A stretch of 64,000 bases of DNA from Neurospora tetraspora (Eukaryota; Ascomycota; Sordariomycetes; Sordariales; Sordariaceae), in contig NW_026944388.1 of assembly GCF_033439725.1 (NCBI RefSeq), forward strand, positions 2,914,001 through 2,978,000, written 5' to 3'. The notes beneath the pieces are model-generated. The model made no database searches and was not told where the DNA came from. It was given only the letters and a program-made list of their open reading frames with translations. The position numbers and the translations under genes are program-made. Positions 11,618 through 23,138 of the stretch are shown piece after piece (the stretch's first letter is position 1; the number at the start of each line of letters is the position of its first letter).

Positions 11618-13603
11618 ATGGTCCCGATCCCGTCTGCGGAACTGCGCACCTCGTATTCCCTCTACTCCCTCGACTTCGACCCCGAAGATGCGAACCGACT
11701 TATCGTAGCCGGTGGCGGCGGGCCCGGCAACCATGGTGTAGGAAACAAGATCACTGCCATTGACGCATCACGTCCCGACACCCTCGACATCGTATCCGAG
11801 ATCGAACTCAGTCGCGACGAGGACAGTGTCGCGACTCTCGCCGTCGGGCCCCGAAATACGGACTCGATCCTGCTGTACGCTGGTATCAACTCGAGCGCCG
11901 ATGACATGGCGAAGGGCAACAACGAACACTTCCGCGTTTTTAGCTTGGACCAGCCATCCAAAGCCAAGGCTTCGTCTGAACAGCCCAAGATCACGGAGCT
12001 CTCGCGCTCTTCCCTGTTCGCAACAACCGAGAAGGATACATATCAGAGAGTTCTGCGGCTGTCCGCGCCATTCCCCGGGTCAGCCCAGATTGGCGCTGTC
12101 GCAACGGGTTTCTCGAAGGAGCCGGAGATTGCCCTCTTTGATGTCCCTAACACTGGCGCTGCCACTCCCAAGCTTAGGGGTAACCTTGAGCTGGTGAAGG
12201 AGGCTGTGGACATTGATATCATTCAGACTGGTGACGATAGCTACCAGCTCGCTTACTGCGACGAGTACGAAATGCGCACCATGAACATTGGAAAGGGCAT
12301 TTCGGAAGGTCCCAAGCTGGTCTTCACCATGCCAGACGAGGCGGCCATCACCGGAGCCGCTAGGCCCTCGTTCCGATCGGTGCGCTATCTGACTCCGGAC
12401 TTTCTCCTCGCCGTTGCCAACCTTCCCAAGGGTGGTGGCGTGGTTCTACACGGATTCCGCATGCCCAAGAACGACAAGATTCACAGCAAGCTCAAAGAGA
12501 AGGAGGAGGAAGAGGCCAAGAAGGGCAATGGGGACGCCAACGGAACCGCGGATAAGACAGCCGTAGCCACAAAGGTTGAGGAGCCCAAAGCGAGACTGTG
12601 CATTTCCGCGAAACTGCCCAGCGCTGTTACGCGCGCTACCGGTCTGGCCGTCCGCAATCTCTCTCCTCCTGCCTCGCCAACTGCCAAGCAGGACGACGCG
12701 CAGTTTGTCATCGCCGTTACTGGCCAGGACAGCTCGATTACTATCTACACGCTAGACCATCAGTCGGTTGCCGACATCAACCTCATCGTCAACCTCTTCA
12801 AGGTCACCACCTTCAAGAACGTTCACAACGGTCCCATTTCTGGCGTGGCCTTTTCCTACGTCATCCCGCCCGCCGACTCCAAGTCGGACGAAAAAGCCGT
12901 TGCAAAGAAGGGATCCGTCCGTCCCGAGTACGTCAAGCTAGCCTCGATCGGCTCCGTCGGCAACTCCTGCATCGTGCACTCCCTCCCGCTCAAGAAGTTC
13001 GTCGACAAGACCGCCCAAACCCGCCGCGGCGGCCCTCCCCGTGCCGCCCGCTACGTCCTGGCTCTGAAGAGCCAAGCCCCCTCACCCAAGGGTCTCCTCT
13101 TCTTCACGGCCCTGATTACCCTCTTCATCGGTCTCTTCGTCCAGAGCTTCCTCGAGATCAAGGGCTACTCCAGCCCCATGATCGGGGCTAGGAGGTTCGC
13201 TCCCGTCAGCTGGCAGCAGAATCCCCGTTACCGTGCTGGCCAGGGTGTGGTTGGTAATGCCAACTATGCGAACTCAGAGTCGCTCACTCCCGACGGCGTG
13301 CATGGCTTCCTGGCCTCGCTGCTGGCGGACAAGGATCTGAAGGTGCAGGATGGACAGGCCAAGAAGGTGGTGTTGAACGTCGGAGCGAAGGACGGGATCG
13401 TCCAGGTTAGTGGACACGACGCTGAGGTAGACAGCACCGCGCCGACACCGAAGGAGTGGGATGAGTTGCATGAGACGCAGAAGAAGGCTTGGAAGGAGAA
13501 GCTGAAGGCGGCGGGCCACTGGGGCGAGGGGATGGGGGAGACGATCTTCAAGAATATCCTGTTTGGAGAGTTGGGAGCTGTTGTTGGTGGGCTGGTTCGT
13601 TAG
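11618..13603 (+). CDS. sec12: Sec12-type guanine nucleotide exchange factor for Sar1
   Basis: ER membrane exchange factor that loads Sar1 with GTP and so starts COPII coat assembly. It is a single-exon frame of 661 residues from 11618. The N-terminal cytosolic part reads as a WD40-like propeller beginning YSLYSLDFDPEDANRLIVAGG. Residues about 32-46 contain GGGGPGNHGVGNKI, matching the glycine-rich loop that forms the potassium-binding catalytic 'K loop' of Sec12. A lysine/glutamate linker interrupts the propeller (KLKEKEEEEAKKG). One strong transmembrane segment lies at about residues 492-513 (GLLFFTALITLFIGLFVQSF), followed by a luminal domain of roughly 150 residues; the orientation is type II. 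The start at MVPIPSAE is chosen because the 11 upstream codons look like leader. Its substrate gene, sar1, is also in this window. Confidence 0.9.
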   Translation: MVPIPSAELRTSYSLYSLDFDPEDANRLIVAGGGGPGNHGVGNKITAIDASRPDTLDIVSEIELSRDEDSVATLAVGPRNTDSILLYAGINSSADDMAKGNNEHFRVFSLDQPSKAKASSEQPKITELSRSSLFATTEKDTYQRVLRLSAPFPGSAQIGAVATGFSKEPEIALFDVPNTGAATPKLRGNLELVKEAVDIDIIQTGDDSYQLAYCDEYEMRTMNIGKGISEGPKLVFTMPDEAAITGAARPSFRSVRYLTPDFLLAVANLPKGGGVVLHGFRMPKNDKIHSKLKEKEEEEAKKGNGDANGTADKTAVATKVEEPKARLCISAKLPSAVTRATGLAVRNLSPPASPTAKQDDAQFVIAVTGQDSSITIYTLDHQSVADINLIVNLFKVTTFKNVHNGPISGVAFSYVIPPADSKSDEKAVAKKGSVRPEYVKLASIGSVGNSCIVHSLPLKKFVDKTAQTRRGGPPRAARYVLALKSQAPSPKGLLFFTALITLFIGLFVQSFLEIKGYSSPMIGARRFAPVSWQQNPRYRAGQGVVGNANYANSESLTPDGVHGFLASLLADKDLKVQDGQAKKVVLNVGAKDGIVQVSGHDAEVDSTAPTPKEWDELHETQKKAWKEKLKAAGHWGEGMGETIFKNILFGELGAVVGGLVR

Positions 13604-16010
13604 GAATAATGGGTTAATGATGGCGAGAAGGGGTAAAAGGTGAGATGGTTTACTGTCCAGTAAAAAGGCCTGGCAAGTTGGTATAGTGTTTTCTTACACA
13701 AATTTTGTTTCGGTGGTATATTGACATGGACGCAGGACTAGTAATGAATAAGATGGATGCGAAAAGGGAAATAATATTTTACCTGCCTTGCCACAATTAA
13801 AACCTGTCCGGTTATCGCCCCCAGCACACGAACATTTCGCAATATCCCAACCCTCCTTACCCGTCCGTCGTGGGAGTTCCCACAACTTTGCCTTATCCTT
13901 ATATGCTTCTCGATATTGACCGTTCCATTCCCACTACCCGGGTGGCATATACCCCCATATATTTCTTATAAGCCGACTCAGTCAGGCAAGGACAAAAGCT
14001 TCGTAAGATTCAATCTATTTGCGTCAACGCACTGCACGTTTCTCCCTTGCAGTGTGTGTGTCTAGTGTGTCCTGTCCCTCGTGCGTACTGCATGTCTTAT
14101 CTTTATTTTCTTGCCTTGCCTGGTGGTGTCGGTTCTCGGGTGGCTCGCTTGACCGGCTGCGCTTCAGACTAGAAGGAGGGAAAGAGATGGGGGGGGAGAA
14201 CACACATTCGTGATAAACCTACCCACCTTTGTCTTTGGAGAGCTCTCAAGAAAAGCTCAGACGGGATGCATCTGGACCGTTTAAGCCGCTGAAAGCCCCA
14301 TAGACTTTTCAGCTACTACCGGGTTGTTGCACAGCGCAAGGGGGTCCTGGGGGAGTTACTTACGATCTCAACCTGGTTTGATTGATGGCAGAATGCAGTG
14401 ACCCGTCTGTGTTTTTTTTTTTTTTTCAGCGCTGTACATACATACGCCTGTCATCCATCGAATTGGACCTTGGGTATTACTTACTTCCCCTCAGAAAAAG
14501 GGTAGAGACAGAGAGAAACCGGGGCCCCTTTGCCGACCTTTCTCAGATGCATACTTTCACCGTCCACCGTCGGTATTGACTGAACAGCCCCGGTAGTACC
14601 GATGAAAAAGCTGAGAGTGTATCACCACACAAACTGTTTCCCCAGCATTACACAACAGCTTACCTGTCTAGTACAGTATCTCACCTCCGCCCATCAATGT
14701 ACGACTTTAACATCAGAGATCCTGGTATGCCTACCTAGGTTATAGATAGGTATGTAAGAGAAGAGCCGGCCGGAGCGGAGCGGACGGATCTGTTTTGAAA
14801 GATGCTGTGCCTCTTGAGGATTGATTGATAACGATCTTTCTGACACTCGAGGAGGCCTGTATACATCTGACTTGAACTAACGCAGCTCCCGGCCTGGGAC
14901 CAGACATCTGCACAACTTGATACTGACTAAAGGTACTTAACATACGACAGTTGCGGATATTACATAGCCGTCCATCGACCGTTGTCCAGTCGGATGGGGG
15001 CGAGGTACAATACCTAACCGTGTGCTTGGCTGCCGGCTTGCCTGCAGTAAATTCTGCTTGCTTTTCCTTTTTCTCGGTTTTCTGCCCTTCGTGATGCGAA
15101 GTACAAACATGGAAGGGTTTCATCAGTCACGGTACGGTGTATGAAATCGGTTTTATGTATGGATGGACCTGTGGAGGATGTCAAGAGGGTAAAATGGTCT
15201 GGTCACTCACAACCGGCAGAGGGAAGGGTCTTCCCAATCGCTTTTATCTAAGGACCTTCCTCAAAGCCATCCCATCTCGTCTTTTCTGATCTCCCTGTTT
15301 TTCTTTCCTCCCTCGCTCTTTCCCCTTTAACCCTCTTTCGTATGTCTTGAGGCTTGACTTGTCTCACGTCCAAGTCTAAGCCCTGTCTTGTACTTACACT
15401 CAGTTTTGTCTCTCCCCACGATCGGATCGATCCTTCCCACGTTGATACCACTACTACGACGGGTGGTAACTTCCATTTCAACCACACAACCAACTGAACT
15501 GGGACGTATAGGGAAGGAGCAGAACGAGAAGGGAGGTTGCGTCTGCCCCCCCTCCTGTTCGTTTGCGCCTTTGCCTTATTCCTCCTGCACCCTGATTTTC
15601 GAGAGTGGCGGTGGTGCCTAACGCCGTGGTTTGGACTCTTTGTCGGCAATATCTGACAACTCCCTTCTTCGCCATCACCATCCTTCTACAGAGTTTCTAT
15701 CATCTTATCGACCAAGCCACTTTGTCAGTTCTTACTGCGGTCCAATATTTGGCTTGACTCGACGGCTCAGGAGACGGCGTATTCTTTGGACAGACACTTC
15801 AGGATTCTGACGAGCTCCGGATTCGACCATTGAGAGGAACGAAGCCATTCACAATTCAGGCCGCTGAGGAGTAAGTGGACTTATCCATCACTTACTTGTA
15901 CCCAGTTGGAACTCGTGATTCATCATCGATTACAACAACACATTTACATGGTCACTATCCAAAGGAACCTTTAAAGTCTCCCCAAGTCACCACCACCAAC
16001 CTCCTCAACA
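13604..16010. other. Long intergenic region upstream of the MIF-like gene
   Basis: No coding gene recognised in 2.4 kb. A 16-base T run is near 14411. Pyrimidine-rich stretches around 15280-15340 and 15540-15600 resemble fungal promoter/leader sequence. Small frames on both strands lack domains. Confidence 0.45.
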
Positions 16011-17659
16011 ATGGCCAACCAACCGACTTCTCCCACGGCTGCCGTCGAACGGCCTCAAACTAGCACCGGTCCCAGCAAAGACAGCCCACCACCACCAGTC
16101 CCCTTAAAGGACATCAACAGAAGCAAAAGCAAGATGTCCTTCTCCGAACGCAAGGCCCAACAGGTTTTAGGCTCCACCAATTCAGAATCCGATACCGTCA
16201 AAATCCGACCCTCAAAAGCTACCTCTACCGAGGACAACAACAACAACAACGACAACGACAAAAACCAGGACCAGAGCCAGAACCTTGACCGGATCATGCG
16301 AGACATCGACCGTCCTCTCCCAGGAGACGTCACCGTCGCACCTGGACCCAAGCGAGAGCAAAAACCATCAAAATTGTCATCCTCATCAAAGCGAGCGTCG
16401 GTAGCTGAGCTCAGCAGACAAAAGAGCAACCTCGACTTTTGGGAGGGCGCCTTTTCTGTTAACGAGGTTAGTCCGGCCAAGGAGAGGATACGTGGTGATG
16501 CGCTGGTTATGGCGGAGGTTAAGACGAATGTGATTGTGAGTTTCGTCCGGTCCCTTGGTCCCTCCCTCCCTGCTTCCATCCTTCTTTTTCGCTCTCCCTA
16601 CACATTCAAATGAACTAACCAACCCATCTCCATCACTCACCACCCAGATAAGCGACGAATTCACCTTCATCACTGAATTGACCTACCACCTCTCCTCTCG
16701 ATATCAACGCCCCGTATCCTCCATCGTCGTCACCCTCCACCACGGCGCCTGCATGTTATTCGGCGGTACTTTCGACCCGGCGTACGTGGTTACCGTCTCG
16801 GCGTTACCGAGCCATCTGCAGCCGACCACAAACAAGCGAAATGCGGCACTAATTCAGAAACACTTCGAGGAGGCGATCGGGGTGAGTCCGTCGAGGGGAC
16901 TGTTGAAGTTTATTCCTGTAGCGGAGGATTGTTTGGCGAGCGGGGGGATGACGGTGAGTGGGGAGATGGAGATGGCTGAGAAGGGGGTTGTTTTTGGAAG
17001 TGGTAGGGCTGGTGGTGGTGGATTGCCGTTGTCGAAAACCGTTACGCCAGGAGCAGCAGGGACTGAGGAGGGAGAAAGTATTTTGTCGATGAAGAAGTCG
17101 AGGGGGAGGATGAAGCTTAATGTGAAGGTACTTACCTACGTCACCTCCTCGAGGTTAATGAAGAAACAGGACAAAATGCTAAACAACAAGGCAGAAATCC
17201 CTAGCCAACTTCAGACAAGCAACAACCGCCGCCCCCGAACCAGACCCAGCAGACCCCAGTCACACCCAAAAGGAAACCCAAACTCAAGCCCAATCCCGTA
17301 GCCGTAACCACAGCCATCGCCAACGACATGGACAACTCACACCACCAACCAGCGCAGAGGATTCTCCTCTCCCCGTTCCCGAACGGACGAGCTCACACTC
17401 CTCACCGCGACGAGGAGGAAATTTACCGACGACGGACACTCGAGAACACTTCGACTATCCAACTTCTAACAGACCTACTGCCGCAAACAATAACGCCGGG
17501 TCGCATAGCAGCGCTCTAGCTCCTCAACACCAACACCAACCGAAGAAACGGAAAAGCTTTGTTTCTACCATTTTCAGTAGGTCTAGCTCAAGAGCTGAGC
17601 GGCGCGAGGATGGTCGAAATACAGTGTTGCCTACGATTATGTCGGAGAGGAGTTTTTGA
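16011..17659 (+). CDS. Extended MIF (macrophage migration inhibitory factor)-fold protein
   Basis: Three exons, 16011-16535, 16648-17127 and 17195-17659, all spliced in phase 0 (introns 112 and 67 bp), give 489 residues. Residues about 166-285 match the MIF/tautomerase family: TNVIISDEF, then PVSSIVVTLHHGACMLFGGTFDPAYVV, then the helix with KRNAALIQKHFEEAIGVSP. The domain sits behind 165 Ser/Pro/Asn-rich residues, so the amino-terminal proline that acts as the catalytic base in classical MIF and 4-oxalocrotonate tautomerases cannot be terminal. The aligned position appears to be Val. The C-terminal 200 residues are Gln/Pro/His/Ser-rich and end in TVLPTIMSERSF. Tautomerase activity is therefore doubtful and the function is unknown. 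It is convergent with the downstream lipase gene. Confidence 0.8.
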
Positions 17660-18072
17660 ATGAGTGAGGTGTTTGATGGTGGTGGTAGGGGTCACTGGAC
17701 CTGGACGAGTGAGCTGTTGGTTTTGAAAGAAGAATAGATGAGAGAGTTGGGGACAGTATTATTATTCCACGTGGAGGACGGGGGTTTATGGTTACAGGTA
17801 TCACTGAGAGAAGAACGGCATGAGGAAGCAGGCACCTGGTACATTAGCATCGTTGACTAGGAGGGTGGTCGTTTCACTTTTTTGTATATGAATATGATAC
17901 ATGCAATGCAGTTGTCCGAAAACGGGGCTTGTTAAGATATGTTTTGATCCTATTGACCTAGGTGTGTATATGCGATGATGATTCAAAACCCGCTCTAATG
18001 CATTCCCTGCTGCCTCCAACTCTAAGCCACTTCCAATTCAACTAACCAAAACTTTAGGGTCAACGACACCTA
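17660..18072. other. Convergent 3' intergenic gap
   Basis: About 410 bp between the stop codons of two converging genes. It should hold both terminators and 3' UTRs. No gene or repeat recognised. Confidence 0.4.
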
Positions 18073-20801
18073 CTAAGTCCTCGAACGACCAGAGGTAGCC
18101 ATCTCCAAACCCCCACCATCATCAGCCATCGCCTCCTCAAAATACCCATCCCTACTCCCCCCCTCACTAACTCTACTCGTCCTCCCACCATCCTCCCCCT
18201 CCAACTCCGTCATCGTCAACTCATCCTCCGTCCCCGTACTGCTCCCCCCACTCGTATGTCCCCCTCCCCGGCCTTTAATCAACAAACTCCTCAAATCATC
18301 CTCACTCAAGATACTTTCAATGCTTCCCCTCCTATCACCTGCCCCACCCGAGCTGCTCGGCGCAAGAGGATGTCTACCACCCAAACCCAACGCATCAACA
18401 GTGCTACTAGAAGCATCATAATTCCCCTCACCATTACCCGTAGCAGCAAACGCGTTCAACGCGTTCCTCGGAGTCCGATCCCTCGTCTCCCTCCTTCCGC
18501 GCTCCACCAGCCTCTCGACTTTGAGTCTGTTCGCAATAAATTTAACCTTGGGAAACGCGCTCTGCTGGCCCTCGTGGATCATCCTCGCCAGCCTGGGCGG
18601 ATCAGGATCGCTGAGGATCTTCAAGAAATCGCTGGGGATGCTCTTGGGCCAAATGGTCACGGTGCCGCCGAACGTCTGCAGCCACAGCTGGCTCCAGTCC
18701 TGACCCAGCGGGCGCGGGAGGAGTTCCAACTGGCGTAGCACGCGCAGCCATTTTGTTAGGTCGAGCTTGATGTACTGCTCGGTAGCGGAGCCGAGGTAGC
18801 CGCCGCGCCAGCCGCGGCCCTTGCGGTGGGTTACCGGCTCGCCGACGGAGCCCCGGGAGGAGAAGAAGAAGAGGTTGATGTGCGGGTTTACTTGCGAGAC
18901 GATGGAGAAGTTGACGTTGAAGTGCAGGTTCAAAGCCTTGATGGGGATGTCGGTCCGCAAGGAACCGTCCTTCCACTTGTGCCCGAAGGAGTAGGGTTCG
19001 AGGGACCCATCGCGGTTTTTCATCATCAGGACTACGGGGTTGAGGATTCCCGGGACGGCGGCGGAGGCGAGGACAGCCGACCAGACGACGCAGTCGGGCG
19101 AGGTGAGGTAGTTGCAGAGGATGGTGGGGGAGTGAGGGTCCGAGGGCACGCAAGAGACATTGAGGATGCGGCCGGTGCGCTCGTAGGCTTCGCGGAAGGT
19201 CAGGCTGCCGTGGCACCACCAGGCGCATTGCTTGGCCCAGTCGACCGAGTCGAAGCGCGCGCCCGTCTTCCACCAGCGCCAGAACCAGACGGTGAAGGGC
19301 TCGCGGCAGGCGGTGATTTTGTGGGCGAGGGCCGGGTTGAGGAGTTCCTTGAGTTCGTCGTTGGTGCGGGTTGCTACGAGGGCGGCCACGAGGGCACCGC
19401 CGCTGGTTCCGGTGATGATGTCGGGGAGATAGTCCACTTCGAGCAGGGCCTTGACGACACCGAAGTGGTAGTAGGCAAAGGTTGCGCCGCCGGAGAGGCA
19501 GAGAGCTGTTCGGCCGTAGTTGGCACAGATACCCTTGAACATGACCCTCTTTTGCTCCTTGGTCAACTGCTTAGTGTCAATCAAGAACTTGATGCTTCGT
19601 TCCACTGTTTATTCCCGTCAGTCAACACATGGTTCGGCTCGGTGTCTCTTGCGGAGTGCCTCAACTCACCTTCATCGACGTAGTTCTGCACCAAGTTCTT
19701 GGTTCCATAGTACGTCTGACTATATAGCCGCGGGTTCTCGATGCCCACAAAGTTATTCTTGACACAGGCCTCAATGAGCGCCTTCAGATCCTCAACCGGC
19801 TGCTTTTGCTTCTTATTGCCGTCTTTGCTGCCCGTCTTGGTGTTGCTGGTCTCGTCACCAGATCCAACGCCACTATCGCTGTTCTGGCTCTCGCGCTCCA
19901 GCTCCCTCTCCACCGCCTCTGCCTTCTCCCTGCACCTCCTCATCTGATCCCACACCCTCCTCACAGTCTTGCTGTCGTAGTAGGCAAAATCGTTCTCCTC
20001 CTTCCACCGCTGGTTCCCAAAGAAGTCATCCATGTTCCGCGCCGCCGTCACCCAGTCTTTGTAGTTACCCGTCGCTCGCATCGCCCGCCGCAGCTGCTCC
20101 CGCCTTCCACGCCATGTGACGAACTGCTCGTAGAAGTAGATGTAAAAGCGGGTGGCGAGGTAGGCAATGCCCAGCCCCGTAATCCAGATACTAACAATTA
20201 GTAAGAAGGGCCACTTGAGCAGGCTGTACAGGTAGCCCTCGCGAGTTTCATCCTTGGACCGAGTGCCCACCAGAGCGCGCAGAGGGGCTACACCCTTGGG
20301 CAGCTTTTTCTTTTTGCGATCCTTGCCGCGCTTGTTGCGCTTCTCGTCTCTGTCGGCCTTAATGACCTTTTCACTCACAGGCGCCCAGTCGTTGTGCGCG
20401 CTGAAGAAGGTACCGGTGCTGGTGCGGCGATGGTGGTTATTGCCTCCGTTAGGAGCAGCAGAGGTAGATGTTGGGTTGGGCTGCGGCGTGCCAGGAGCAG
20501 CTACATCGGCAACGGAGGCGACGGCTGCGCGCGCTTCAGAATGATCGTAGTCATCCTTGGTGATGTCTAGACTGCTGGCGCTGTGAAGTCCTGGGCTGTT
20601 CAGGCGCATAGACGATGAATCGTCTGGTGATTGGACGAAGTCGGGCGCCGCGAGGGCTTGGATGAAAGCCTCGAGGTCATGAGCGGGTAGGAAATTGGTA
20701 TCGTAGTCGGGAAGCCGCCTAGGGTCGAAGGCTTCTGGCGGAAAGCCATATGCCTTTGCTGGTATTTGGATGTTTGGTGGGTTGTCTGTGTCGTCGGCCA
20801 T
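18073..20801 (-). CDS. Patatin-like triacylglycerol lipase (Tgl3/4/5 family)
   Basis: Probable lipid-droplet lipase that hydrolyses triacylglycerol. Two exons, 20801-19670 and 19604-18073, are joined over a 65-bp intron (GTGAGT...AACAG), giving 887 residues. A membrane-embedded segment (LLKWPFLLIVSIWITGLGIAYLATRF) precedes a DUF3336-type region with conserved KDWVTAARNMDDFFGNQRWK. The patatin core follows: oxyanion loop LSGGATFAYYHFG, nucleophile serine about S445 in GTSGG, and the dyad aspartate about D590 in WKDGS. The splice restores VDEVERSIKFLIDTKQL, a conserved helix just before the patatin fold. The N-terminal 120 and C-terminal 180 residues are Ser/Gly-rich and probably disordered. 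The family is clear; which of the yeast paralogues it matches is not decidable here. Confidence 0.9.
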
Positions 20802-22047
20802 GAGATAGGATGTGCCGTGGTGTCTGCTTTCGGCTATAATGGATATTGTCGCAAGTAACTAAGGTAGGTAGGTGTAGGTAGCTCCGACAAGTTGCGATGG
20901 TTGCGATATCAGGACAGGAGGCTTTTCGTTTTGTTTGAGTTGTTGCGTAATCAAAGAAACCAGTCGCAAACGAGATTGCGAATTGTAGGTAAAAAAAAAA
21001 GGGTCGGGAATCCAAGCACAAGAAGACACGCTTGGGCAAATGCTCAAGGATCGTCGACGTCGTCACTGAAAGATATCGAGTAATCGCCAGGGAGGCATGT
21101 GAAGTGGAATCTTCGGTCCTGGTACTGTATGGCTGATGACTGATGATCGAAGCCTTTTGGCTTTTTGATATTCTGAATGATCCACCCCGATACGGGAATG
21201 GCTGGGCAATGAGGTGACACGGAATCAAAGAGGAATCCGACAATAGGGTCTCAAAGGGAATAGGTGTGTGTCTAAGGTGATCGGGATACAACGCTGGTTT
21301 CTGGCGCAATGGTTGGTGTTTGATCGTTCTTGTCGTTGGTCTTGGTGCCAACTGCCAAAAGCGTTTGGAGTTGCGCGAGTGTCGCAAGAATGTTGGATGA
21401 CGTCGGTCGACCCTTGCCCGTGGATAGTGTATTTAGTGGGCGGGCGAAGCCGAGGACGGGTGAGATCAAGGATGGGACCAATTGGAGAAATTGATAGTTT
21501 GGATTGGCCTGGTGGAAGAAGAGGAGAAGTGCCAAATCCCCCGCTAAATACCCAAATACCGAAAACGATGGTGGGGGACGAATAGAGTGGATACACGGGG
21601 CTCTTGCCGGGCTACGTAGTGTCTCTTCTGCACATGCGTTCCAGCCCAACACTCCGGTATCCTTGTCATTCGAGAACTGGGCTTTGTTGTTGACGTTCAC
21701 GTTCATCCGGTAATGATTCCACAGATTGCTAGAATGACCTCTCAAACTCGGGCCTAGCTAGGTAAACACTGTGATGCTAAGCGAATATGACAAGGTATAC
21801 CGGAATTTGACGGAGAGCAAAAGAGAACCTACACCATCATCATCAAGATAACGCTAGTCGTTAAACGTAGTCCCTCCACGTCCCACCGTCTGATAAGCCT
21901 CGTACGTATCTGTAGATTGTAAAAATGCGCTCCTCAATTTTGATATCGCGACTCCCTCCAGTCCCTTCCTTGTCATCATCGTATCATATTACAAAATGTT
22001 ATTACCTTACAACCATCCTGTCCTGCTCCTCATCCCCTTAACAGCCC
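20802..22047. other. Intergenic region between the lipase promoter and the sar1 3' end
   Basis: No gene supported. An A-tract is at about 20991-21000. Minus-strand frames from 20719 to 21745 overlap the probable lipase leader and show no domain. Confidence 0.4.
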
Positions 22048-23138
22048 TTAAACGTACTGGGACAACCACCTGATGGCCTCTCCGTATCCCTGTCTCATAA
22101 CCACAGAGCACATGAACACCTCGATGGGGCGGATGCCCTCGAGAGGAACCTTGCCCTTGCCGGTCGTTTGCCAGAGACCGAGTCTCTGCCTGAGCTCATC
22201 CTCGGAGACGGCCTCGGGGTGGTCGATCTTGTTGCCCAACACGACGAAGGGAACCTTGGCCAACTCCTCCATCGAGAGGAGCGCATCGATCTCGGCCTTG
22301 GCCTCGGGGAGACGCTCGTGGTCCTTGGCGTCCACGAGGAAGACAATACCGTTTACTTCGGGGAAGTAGTCCTTCCAGAGACGACGGGCTATAGAGACCG
22401 CATTCGTTAGCAAAAGCCTCCCATGGCAGAGCGCTATGTCAATGCTCAAAGAGACAAAAACAAAAGCCCTAAGTAGGAGAAGAATATCCACTCACCCTGC
22501 TGATGGCCGCCAAGATCGAAAGTGGTGAACTTGACGTTGCCGACGGAAAGCTCCTCCGAAGCTACAAAAACGAATCATGTCAGCCATAACCACTCTTTGA
22601 ACATCTCTCCGTGACACGTGCGCGCATATCTGACGCGGAGTATGGAGCCGGGAACGGGAGCGGGAACGGGAACAGTCGAGGCGGAGGCGAAGAGGGCGAA
22701 AGGTGCTCGGGTATCAAAGGTCCGGGGTTGACGGGGAAACAATGGTAGGTGGCAGGTGGTTAAACTGACTCGGATGGAGAGTAGGCTGGAGAATGGCAAC
22801 ACGGTCATTCTTCAGCATGTGTAGGAGGGTGGTCTTTCCGGCATTGTCGAGACCCAGGAAGAGCAGCTTTCCATGCTTGTTAAGCAGGCCGAGGTTGGAA
22901 AGGATATCGTAGACTGTTTGTTGGTGGCGCCATCATGTCAGCTTTGCAAGTTCCCAAACGTGTTCGTTCCATATCACACTGAACTCCCCGAATCCCCAGC
23001 AATCCGCATGTTCATGGTCTGCATGTCCATATCCATGGTCCATGACGGCGATGGACAAAGGGGGAACGAGGGTTTTGGATTGGCACTTGGATGGATGGGA
23101 TAGGGATGTAACAACATACACCAAGAGAACAACCACAT
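22048..23138 (-). CDS. sar1: COPII small GTPase Sar1
   Basis: GTPase that recruits Sec23/24 to ER exit sites and initiates COPII vesicle budding. Four exons, 23138-23120, 22913-22770, 22561-22496 and 22388-22048, sum to exactly 189 residues, the normal Sar1 length. Exon 1 is only 19 nt and encodes MWLFSW plus one base. With exon 2 it builds the N-terminal amphipathic segment [17 protein letters not shown] that bends membrane. GTPase motifs are GLDNAGKTT (P-loop), DLGGHQQ (switch II) and NKID. The sequence ends in [11 protein letters not shown], as expected. Introns are 206, 208 and 107 bp, longer than most in the window. Its activator gene sec12 lies about 8.4 kb away on the other strand. Confidence 0.96.

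Noticed and set aside
18826-19683. 285-codon plus-strand frame opposite the lipase
   Set aside because: Runs through the conserved patatin core on the opposite strand and has the biased composition of a shadow frame.
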